From Chloroflexota bacterium (GTDB lineage Bacteria; Chloroflexota; Limnocylindria; QHBO01): a stretch of 6,583 nucleotides of DNA. Below are positions 1-4,994 of the stretch, piece after piece; position 1 is the first letter of the stretch; every line of letters starts with the position of its first letter. The stretch is taken from the NCBI GenBank assembly GCA_029865285.1, contig JAOUHE010000094.1, forward strand, positions 1-6,583. The letters are read 5' to 3'. Both the position numbers and the translations under genes were made by a program. The notes beneath the pieces were generated by a model. That model saw nothing but the letters and a program-made list of their open reading frames with translations. It had not been told where the DNA came from and searched no databases.

Positions 1-347
1 CTGATCCCCTCCGCTGTCAGCTCCGCGCCGAACGGTGGAATGGTGAGCAGCACGTGCGTCGGCCCGTCGATGAAGGTCCCGGCGCGTCCACCGGTGATCA
101 GGGCGTTGAAGAGGGCGAACGTCCCGATGACTCCCAGCAGATACGTCCATTGGACCCGGACCGATCGCCACGGGATGCGCGCCAACGCGTAGTAGCCGAT
201 GGCGAGACCCAGGAGAACGGCCAGCTGCCGCGCGTCGCGGATCTGGGAGCCGCCGATCACGAGCAGCAGCGGCACGAGGATCAGGACGCGGGGGTCCCGG
301 CGTGAAAGCCAGGACCCCCGTCCGAGGTAACGGAACGCGGCCCGCAT
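1..347 (-). CDS. ecfT: ECF transporter transmembrane T component, 5' part (runs off window)
   Basis: This is the N-terminal 115 codons of an energy-coupling factor T protein, the membrane scaffold that couples the ATPases to the S component. The protein begins MRAAFRYLGRGSWLSRRDPR, a typical EcfT opening in which an amphipathic N-terminus with an 'RxDPR' turn precedes the first membrane helix. Hydrophobic stretches follow at about residues 21-33 (VLILVPLLLVIGG), 41-53 and 69-82. The ATG at 347 was chosen because it lies 23 nt after the stop of the S-component gene and gives this family start; no good Shine-Dalgarno is visible, so it may depend on upstream translation. The coupling motifs near the C-terminus are outside the window. 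Family assignment is firm; substrate is not deducible from T. Confidence 0.82.
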   Translation of the reverse strand, partial: MRAAFRYLGRGSWLSRRDPRVLILVPLLLVIGGSQIRDARQLAVLLGLAIGYYALARIPWRSVRVQWTYLLGVIGTFALFNALITGGRAGTFIDGPTHVLLTIPPFGAELTAEGI

Positions 348-370
348 GGGTCAGCCGGCCGCGTTCGGGT

Positions 371-940
371 TCAGCGCCCGAGCTGCTCGCGCAGGGGCTC
401 CCAGGCGTAGATCAGGATCGGCGTGACGATCGCGGCGGCGATCGAGTTCCCCACAACGGTGGGAATGTACTCGCCGGTCAGGATCGTATTGAAGCCGAGT
501 TCCGGCTGAATGATCAGCTCGATCCAGATAAAGAGGAAACCGACAACGGTTCCGACCACACCGGCAACGGCCGCGGTCATTGCCCGGCTGCTCAGGCTCG
601 TCATGCGGCTTGCCATCCAGACCGGGAAAAGGCCGGCGATCAGGCCCGCGAGGCCGTTGGCGACGCTCCACCACCACGACCCAAAGGCGCTTCCCCAGGC
701 CAGCTGATCTCCCACGGTGTTCCCGACGAAGCCGACCAGGAAGCCAGCCACCGGTCCGAATGCGAATCCGAAGAAGGTGACCAGGCCGAAGTGGGGGCGA
801 ATGCTGACGTTCTGCGACCCCGGAATCTGGATCGCGAAGGTCGTCCAGTTGAAGACTGCGTAGAGTGCCGCGCCGATCGCGGCATACACGATCACCCTGG
901 TCGTGATCGACCAGGTCCCATCCGACCGTCCACTGTTCAT
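371..940 (-). CDS. ECF transporter substrate-binding S component (UPF0397-like)
   Basis: A 189-residue integral membrane protein with about six hydrophobic segments. A short polar N-terminus leads into VIVYAAIGAALYAVFNW, then GLVTFFGFAFGPVAGFLVGF, then GNTVGDQLAWG and further helices ending ILIYAWEPLREQLGR. The 'AIGAALY' first helix and the 'FGPVAGFLVGFVGN..GD' block are typical of UPF0397-type ECF S components, and the usual length of about 180-190 residues fits. S components bind a vitamin or metabolite with high affinity and are energised by the EcfA/EcfT module. An AGGA sits 5 nt before the ATG. The gene lies 39 nt after the stop of the broken ATPase gene and 23 nt before the T gene, so it is part of the same operon. 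The substrate cannot be read from the sequence. With the ATPase disrupted, transport probably depends on another ATPase or is lost (inference). Confidence 0.85.
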   Translation of the reverse strand: MNSGRSDGTWSITTRVIVYAAIGAALYAVFNWTTFAIQIPGSQNVSIRPHFGLVTFFGFAFGPVAGFLVGFVGNTVGDQLAWGSAFGSWWWSVANGLAGLIAGLFPVWMASRMTSLSSRAMTAAVAGVVGTVVGFLFIWIELIIQPELGFNTILTGEYIPTVVGNSIAAAIVTPILIYAWEPLREQLGR

Positions 941-979
941 GCTGTTCCTAGGTCTCCAGTGCCTCCCTCAAGGCGACGC

Positions 980-1126
980 TCATTCGGGCGTCTGACCGAT
1001 ACCCCCCTCAACTCCGCCCGGCCGTGAGACGATCCACTCAGCGAGTTGCTCCGCCCGCATGAATCGACCGGTCTGGCCTCCGTACGCTGCGTTCGCCTCC
1101 ATCAGGGAGGTGTAGCGCAGGTTGCA
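980..1126 (-). pseudogene. 3' fragment of ECF transporter ATPase, separated by transposon insertion
   Basis: Reading minus from 1126 gives CNLRYTSLMEAN..., then GRFMRAEQLAEWIVSRPGG and a stop at 980-982. This matches the C-terminal tail of ECF ATPases, which after the H-loop continue 'DG.....G.P.EVL......ANL.PTSL'. The upstream half of the same gene ends in TACNL at 6458. Joining the two through the shared 9-bp repeat gives ERWTACNLRYTSLMEAN with no frame change, so the split is a single insertion. This piece has no start of its own with a usable ribosome site and is probably not translated. The S gene begins 39 nt further on. Confidence 0.88.
1118..1126. repeat. Target site duplication, left copy
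   Basis: CAGGTTGCA, identical to 6458-6466 and abutting the left terminal inverted repeat. It encodes the residues C-N-L of the host ATPase on the minus strand. The 9-bp length fits IS256-family transposition. Confidence 0.9.
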
Positions 1127-1151
1127 GAGCTCTCGTCAAGAAGTGTGGAAA
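1127..1151 (+). repeat. Terminal inverted repeat, distal (left) end of element
   Basis: Read inward on the + strand it begins GAGCTCTCGTC and ends GTGTGGAAA. It matches the repeat at 6433-6457 at 21 of 25 positions; the mismatches are positions 6, 12, 13 and 16. The 65 bp between it and the nearest gene stop (1217) hold nothing recognisable and no clear terminator. Confidence 0.88.
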
Positions 1152-1216
1152 CGCGCTCACTCCCGTGGCGGTAGCCGGCGGGCGCCGCACGCAGGGCAGC
1201 GTAGCGGGGCGGTCGA

Positions 1217-1594
1217 CTATTGCCCGACGGTTACACGTTCCGCGACGAACCCTCGGTTTGGATTGCAGAGGGAAGCGCCGACATCGTTGAAATACCCGTC
1301 AACAATGATCCTGTCTCCTGCCGCGGCCACCTCGACACCACGCTCATCGAACAGACTCACAGGGTCGAATTCCATGTGCCACCCATTCGGGTAGACGACC
1401 TCCACGCGCTCGCCGGTGTCGGTCTCGACCCACGCGCAGCCAGCGTCACCGCGAGGTTCACCGCCGAGCCGCCCCGATAAGGTCGTCTCGCGCGGCCCCG
1501 TGCTCTCGGTCACTCCCGGCGGCGTGCAAGCGGGCAAGAGGGCGGCGGCGAGCAGGACCGTCGCCAACCTCCTCCGCGTCGCGCCTTGGATCAC
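1217..1594 (-). CDS. Small lipoprotein of passenger cassette B (unknown function)
   Basis: A 125-residue predicted lipoprotein starting at GTG 1594, which overlaps the preceding stop as GTGA. The signal is VIQGATRRRLATVLLAAALL followed by PAC, with lipidation expected at C23; proline before Ala-Cys makes the lipobox slightly unusual. The mature part contains 'TTLSGRLGG....GCAWVETDTGERVEVVYPNGW', 'LFDERGVEVAAAGDRIIVDGYF' and a final Cys in 'SLCNPNRGF'. The order LSG.L, GC, a GE..V.(W/Y)P.G strand pair and G.(E/Q)V.A.GD.(I/V) matches the cassette A lipoprotein, suggesting common descent and a similar fold. It is the last gene before the element's distal terminal repeat. With no clear terminator after it, transcripts may run on into the ECF genes. 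Confidence 0.68.
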   Translation of the reverse strand: MIQGATRRRLATVLLAAALLPACTPPGVTESTGPRETTLSGRLGGEPRGDAGCAWVETDTGERVEVVYPNGWHMEFDPVSLFDERGVEVAAAGDRIIVDGYFNDVGASLCNPNRGFVAERVTVGQ

Positions 1595-2139
1595 TTGTAG
1601 GGATAGGAGCCTGAACCGCACCAGCGCTGGATGTCCCAATCGAGCGGCGGTAGCGGCACCTTCTTGAGGTAGACCTCCTGCGTGCATGCCCACGTGCCGT
1701 TCCGATTGCCGGTGATCCAGTGGGTGAGACGGTTGTAGAAGTAGGTTCCCGTCGGATCGAGGGCGCCTTGGTAGCCGAAGCCCTGGCGACCCCTGACCTT
1801 CTCGTAGGTCTTGCCGAGACCGCCGCCAACGAGCCCAAGCAGATGGCTTCCGCTGTCGGGGTACCACCCGCCGCAGCACCCGAACGGCCCCTCCCGGTGC
1901 CACTTGGCGCCGTCGACCGCACCCCATGCGTAGATGTAGCCACTCGATCCGGTGCTCGTCCAGTTGTTATCCATCCAGTACTCGGTGAGGAGGATGCCGC
2001 AGCAGTCCCAGATGCGGGTCACCACGTATGCGCGGTAGTTGTAGAGCGCGGCGGTCGTGATGTCAGAGGAGGCTTGCCCCTCCGAGCCGATCGCTGCAGA
2101 GCCATCGGCCGCCGCCGTGGGCATCTCACTGGCGTCCAT
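1591..2139 (-). CDS. Cys/Trp-rich secreted-type domain, 3' part of interrupted gene
   Basis: An ATG at 2139 gives 182 residues, but this frame is continuous with the signal-peptide ORF upstream except for one TGA (2158-2160). On its own it lacks a signal peptide and has no good ribosome site, although its content looks extracellular. Visible features are paired cysteines in 'WDCCGILLTEYWMDNNWTS' and 'GPFGCCGGWYPDSG', single cysteines in 'TWACTQ' and 'RWCGS', and many Trp, Tyr and Gly. Together with two cysteines upstream this makes eight, consistent with disulfides. I do not recognise a named family, and the peptidase triad seen in cassette A is absent. Its TGA overlaps the GTG start of the following lipoprotein (GTGA), so translation of the two was coupled. 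It is either a recent pseudogene or is expressed by readthrough or re-initiation. Confidence 0.55.
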   Translation of the reverse strand: MDASEMPTAAADGSAAIGSEGQASSDITTAALYNYRAYVVTRIWDCCGILLTEYWMDNNWTSTGSSGYIYAWGAVDGAKWHREGPFGCCGGWYPDSGSHLLGLVGGGLGKTYEKVRGRQGFGYQGALDPTGTYFYNRLTHWITGNRNGTWACTQEVYLKKVPLPPLDWDIQRWCGSGSYPYK

Positions 2140-2157
2140 CGTAACGATCGGCTCGGC

Positions 2158-2358
2158 TCACAGCCGACAGTCATCACCGAGAACGAGGCGCTGCATCGCC
2201 ACCTGGCCGGGCGCAGGCACCGGGATCTCGCTCGTAAACGTGACGTTGTAGCAGTACTCGCCATCTGAGCTCGGTGGCTTCGCGGCGGCTGCCGGCGCCA
2301 CCAACAGTGCGGAGAGCACCATCGTGAGGATGGTCGCGATGGCGATACGTCTGGACAT
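2158..2358 (-). CDS. Secreted protein of cassette B, 5' part up to in-frame TGA
   Basis: The 66 codons open with a signal peptide, MSRRIAIATILTMVLSALLV followed by APAAAA, then a short mature stretch (KPPSSDGEYCYNVTFTSEIP...LVLGDDCRL). AGGAGGGG lies 7 nt before the ATG (2366-2373), a strong ribosome site that fixes the start over longer forms from 2445. Translation stops at TGA 2158-2160, but the same frame then runs open for another 188 codons (AEPIVTMDASEM...) to 1591. The mature part alone is too short to look like a complete domain. I read this as the front of a 255-codon secreted protein broken by a nonsense change; a genuine small exported peptide is the alternative. Confidence 0.6.
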   Translation of the reverse strand: MSRRIAIATILTMVLSALLVAPAAAAKPPSSDGEYCYNVTFTSEIPVPAPGQVAMQRLVLGDDCRL

Positions 2359-2472
2359 CGTCGGACCCCTCCTGTCTGCGACCGCGATGAGGGTTCGCCC
2401 CCACGCCCGGGTATCGCGACGAGATGCCCAACTCTTGCTCGACAAGACGGGCGAGTCCCGGCTCGCTTTGCG

Positions 2473-2501
2473 AGCATAGTCCGCGGGCCTAGTTGGGACA
2501 A
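2473..2501 (-). promoter_or_regulatory. Candidate sigma70-type promoter for cassette B
   Basis: On the minus strand TTGTCC (2501-2496) and TATGCT (2478-2473) are separated by 17 bp; each matches its consensus at four of six positions. The start codon of the secreted protein is about 115 nt downstream. A perfect hairpin, GCTCGC-TTT-GCGAGC (2461-2475), overlaps the -10 box and start region. Confidence 0.4.
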
Positions 2502-2502
2502 G

Positions 2503-2516
2503 GGTGGATATCCACC
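2503..2516. repeat. 14-bp perfect palindrome upstream of cassette B
   Basis: GGTGGATATCCACC is identical on both strands. It lies immediately upstream of the candidate -35 box of the cassette B promoter, where a dimeric regulator could bind. Operator function is inferred from position only. Confidence 0.4.
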
Positions 2517-2578
2517 GAAGTCACGTGATTCACGGCGAGTTGTCCACTAGCGATGGACGGCAGAGCCAACTCGGCGCC

Positions 2579-2791
2579 TCATGCCGCCGACACCTGCGCC
2601 GACTGGGTCACGTACACGCCGTCAACGAAACGCGCCCCGCCGAGGAGCAGGGTCATGACCGTCAGCCCGCCGTTCAAAGGACGCCAGGAGTGCTCGAGAC
2701 GCTGAGCGACCTTGAATACGAGGTAGAGCGCGTTCTCGCGTCGGCGCATGCGCTTGGCTACATCGGTCCGTAGCCGGACGTCGGCGAACAG
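2579..2791 (-). pseudogene. 3' remnant of a second IS256-family transposase
   Basis: The 71 codons from 2791 to the TGA at 2579 read LFADVRLRTDVAKRMRRREN and onward to SAQVSAA, matching the last 70 residues (377-446) of the intact transposase at 65 positions. At DNA level 32 of 213 bases differ (about 85% identity), mostly at third codon positions. Just upstream (about 2792-2805) weak similarity continues with a frame-changing indel, then is lost. The catalytic D, D and C/D(2)H regions are missing and the E region is damaged, so it cannot be active. It has the same orientation as the intact copy and sits between the two passenger cassettes. Confidence 0.92.
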
Positions 2792-2862
2792 GCGACATTC
2801 GTCCCCGAGGGGCTGCCGCCAGCCATCGAAGTCCCATGGCGTGCACTGCTATGCCGGACAGT

Positions 2863-2882
2863 CGGGGTCGGTGGAGACCCCG
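2863..2882 (-). terminator. GC-rich hairpin just after cassette A
   Basis: A perfect 7-bp stem, CGGGGTC and GACCCCG, with a 6-nt loop begins 4 nt after the lipoprotein stop at 2887. There is no T-run on the minus strand, so it is a terminator candidate or transcript end protector rather than a classical intrinsic terminator. Confidence 0.4.
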
Positions 2883-2886
2883 GACC

Positions 2887-3312
2887 TCAGGAACCTCGGT
2901 CGGCCGTGTCGAAGACGATCACCTCGGAGGCGTCAGGGGCGCAGCCGCCGATCGCATAGGCCAAGGAGCTGTCCCGGTTGGCGAGCAAAGGTTCCGTCGA
3001 TGTGAATGCTCCGGTACCGACTACCGGATCTCCTTCTGCGATTACCTGCCCGCCGGGCAGCAGAACACCCTGCGGCCTGTCGCCCAGGTCCGCGTAGTCC
3101 GAGCCGGCGGGCCAGATGACCAGATAGGTCTCGCCATCGAGCGCGATATTGAGGCACCCGAAATCCGAGACCTCCAGCACGCCGCTAAGTTCTCGGCGAT
3201 CTCCAGGATACGTCTCTCCGGCGTGCTGCCTGGGCAGAGGCATGCCGCCCTCACCGATCCAGCATCCACTCAGCACTAGGGCGAGCCCACAGGCCACTAT
3301 CGTGCGTCTCAC
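2887..3312 (-). CDS. Small lipoprotein of passenger cassette A (unknown function)
   Basis: A 141-residue predicted lipoprotein. VRRTIVACGLALVLSGC gives a canonical lipobox (L-S-G-C) with the lipidated residue at C17. The mature domain contains 'LSGVLEVSDFGCLNI', 'LVIWPAG', 'LLPGGQVIAEGDPVVGTGAF' and a late Cys (GGCAPD). This pattern of a short beta-rich domain with 'GC....G..Y.V.WP.G' and 'G.V.A.GD.V.G.G' is shared with the lipoprotein at 1217-1594, so the two look paralogous. The start chosen is GTG at 3312 with GAGG 9 nt upstream; a longer frame reaches 3504 but would bury the signal peptide. It lies 49 nt after the membrane protein gene and probably shares its transcript. No enzymatic motif is visible. 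Confidence 0.72.
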   Translation of the reverse strand: MRRTIVACGLALVLSGCWIGEGGMPLPRQHAGETYPGDRRELSGVLEVSDFGCLNIALDGETYLVIWPAGSDYADLGDRPQGVLLPGGQVIAEGDPVVGTGAFTSTEPLLANRDSSLAYAIGGCAPDASEVIVFDTADRGS

Positions 3313-3361
3313 GGTCAAGAACCTCGACCTTCGGCCCTGAGGCTTGCGGGTCGCTCCGCCC

Positions 3362-4150
3362 TCAAGTTGGCCGACGCCGGGACACAGCCACCGCACCCAT
3401 GAAGGCCGCGACCGCGGCCGCACCGAGCACCGCCGGCAGAGGGAAGCCGATTCCGCGCGCTGGCACCACGGGCGTCGGGCCGCCCCCAGCGAGTCCGGGG
3501 TCACGATCGCCCATCGCCCAAGCCGCTGCGAGGCGACTCAGCCGCGTCTTGAGCGCCGAGGTGTATTCCCCAACGGCAACCGGACGATCAGGAAGCTCAA
3601 GTGCCGCGCGAAACACCTCGTCGGCAACAGGCATCGCAACCGAGACACCTCTCGCCGAGCCCAGCACAACCGTGGCGTCCTCCGGGATGTAGACGATCCT
3701 TGCATTGGGATCGCCGACCTCGTTCAACGCATCTGACAGCAGCTGAGCCGGTACCTGGTTCAGGGCGACTGCCTCCGGTTGGTCCACAGTCGAGGGCCAC
3801 TGGACCGTCACCACGATCTTTGGGGCGGAATCGATGCCGAGGACCACCCACCACAGGTCAGTGCTGACCGTCGCCATGTCAATGGTGCGAGCATCGTCCT
3901 CTTGTCTGAACTGGGCGTCGAGTGCACGCAGAGGCAGAATGGTCACCGGCTGGAGCGATTGGAGGTCTTCAGCTGTCACCCCAAGGCGGTCGCCCTCACT
4001 GGGATCGGCTTGCAGCAAGGCGTCGAATCCTTGGGCGTAGGCCACGGCGACCTTGCCGATCTCATCCATCCGATCGTCGCCGCCGGCACCTGTAAGCAGC
4101 GGCAACGCCAGCAGCACCACGACGGCCGCCGTCGAGAATCGCGCACTCAT
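3362..4150 (-). CDS. Membrane-anchored extracytoplasmic protein, peptidase partner (unknown function)
   Basis: A 262-residue protein with an N-terminal signal segment (MSARFSTAAVVVLLALPLLTGAGG) and an acidic, cysteine-free outer domain of about 200 residues. A Gly/Pro-rich linker (LAGGGPTPVVPARG) then leads to one C-terminal membrane helix (about 239-256, LPAVLGAAAVAAFMGAVAV) ending SRRRPT. The layout resembles surface proteins with a C-terminal sorting or retention tail, but no LPXTG is present. I do not recognise the outer domain. The ATG overlaps the peptidase stop (ATGA) and has GGAAG 8 nt upstream, so it is made in step with the peptidase. A role as anchor, chaperone, inhibitor or substrate of the peptidase is inference from this coupling only. 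An upstream ATG at 4180 would add ten residues inside the peptidase gene and is less likely. Confidence 0.72.
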   Translation of the reverse strand: MSARFSTAAVVVLLALPLLTGAGGDDRMDEIGKVAVAYAQGFDALLQADPSEGDRLGVTAEDLQSLQPVTILPLRALDAQFRQEDDARTIDMATVSTDLWWVVLGIDSAPKIVVTVQWPSTVDQPEAVALNQVPAQLLSDALNEVGDPNARIVYIPEDATVVLGSARGVSVAMPVADEVFRAALELPDRPVAVGEYTSALKTRLSRLAAAWAMGDRDPGLAGGGPTPVVPARGIGFPLPAVLGAAAVAAFMGAVAVSRRRPT

Positions 4151-4761
4151 TGGTGGATCTTCCAGAGGGTGTTGGTCCACGTGAACGTTGAGTTGTTCTT
4201 AAAGTAGCTCCACGAGTACCACACGTAAGTTGCCGGGTTGGGCCAGGGATCCATCACCGAGAACTGGTCGGTGCCGCCATCGTGCCAGTAATAGCCGCGG
4301 CCGACGAAGATATGGCCACCTCCCGAACTCCAGCCGACGCGAATCAAGAATGGTCGACGCTGAGTCCCGATCTCACCGGTTGTCTGTGACCAACTCAGAG
4401 ACCACCACTCGTGGGTCGAATCGATAGCCTTCTTGGCGTGGAGGTAGTTCCCAACGTCGGCCAGCGCCGACGGCTTGTTGCAGTTCCCGGAGCTCGGGTA
4501 TTGGCAGCAGTCAGATCGGTTGAACCGATCGTTGGCCTGCTGACATTGCGTGTAGGTGATGCCGAACAGGTACTTAACGACAGACTGCGTCGAAGCTGCC
4601 CAGCACCACTGGTTCTGGGTCTGGTGGACCAGCGGGACCGACAGCGAAACGCCGCCCGACGCGGCGTTTGCGGGCAGGGCAGTGACCTGCGACATGGATG
4701 CAGCGAGCAGGAACGCAGCCACCGCTGCCGCGACCCTTCGTACCCAAGAACGGTCGACCAC
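4147..4761 (-). CDS. Secreted papain-like cysteine peptidase (C70/AvrRpt2-like)
   Basis: A 204-residue exported protein. Residues 1-35 form a signal peptide: RSWVRR, then a hydrophobic core AAAVAAFLLAAS and an ALPANA-A cleavage site. The mature domain starts SLSVPLVHQTQNQWCWAAS. The candidate catalytic set is C53 in 'QWCWAAS', H150 in 'GGGHIFVGRGY' and D171 in 'SVMDPWP', with Q47 six residues before the Cys as the oxyanion residue. The 'TQCQQAN....DCC.......CNKP' block (C73, C85, C86, C94) is a hallmark of the C70 papain-like group and likely forms disulfides outside the cell. The GTG start is supported by GGGGAG 7 nt upstream (4769-4774). The stop overlaps the next gene's ATG (ATGA), so the two are coupled. 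It is a passenger of the mobile element. A peptidase or transglutaminase-like role is likely; its target is unknown. Confidence 0.82.
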   Translation of the reverse strand: MVDRSWVRRVAAAVAAFLLAASMSQVTALPANAASGGVSLSVPLVHQTQNQWCWAASTQSVVKYLFGITYTQCQQANDRFNRSDCCQYPSSGNCNKPSALADVGNYLHAKKAIDSTHEWWSLSWSQTTGEIGTQRRPFLIRVGWSSGGGHIFVGRGYYWHDGGTDQFSVMDPWPNPATYVWYSWSYFKNNSTFTWTNTLWKIHQ

Positions 4762-4895
4762 TGAGGATCTCCCCGCACCTGACGCCCTGCGGCTGGCAGG
4801 GACCGGTCAAGTAGGCGTCGTCGACACGGTCGCTTCGTGGGACTGATCGGGTCAAGAGCCATTCGGCCCATTCGCGCTGGCCTTCGTCGGTGGTC

Positions 4896-4914
4896 TCGAG
4901 CGACGGGCGCTCGA
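4896..4914. terminator. Hairpin downstream of transposase (possible terminator)
   Basis: A perfect 7-bp stem, TCGAGCG and CGCTCGA, surrounds a 5-nt loop about 80 bp after the transposase stop and 135 bp before the peptidase start. No T-run follows on the minus strand, so it would be an atypical or pausing site only. Confidence 0.3.
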
Positions 4915-4994
4915 TCGCCCAGTCAGTCACGGCGCCCGCTGGTCGGTGCTTCCACACTGGACAACACGCAGCGCCTGAACATCGGCTTGCTGCA

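Noticed and set aside
54..1027. Plus-strand frames at 54-305 and 302-1027.
   Set aside because: They are antisense to the T and S components and the ATPase 3' end, with low-complexity charged composition typical of GC-rich shadow frames.
4574..4957. A 127-codon minus-strand frame running across the spacer and into the start of the peptidase gene.
   Set aside because: It overlaps the well-supported peptidase signal peptide in another frame, has no ribosome site and resembles no family I know. The spacer part might be old coding remnant, but this is not supportable.
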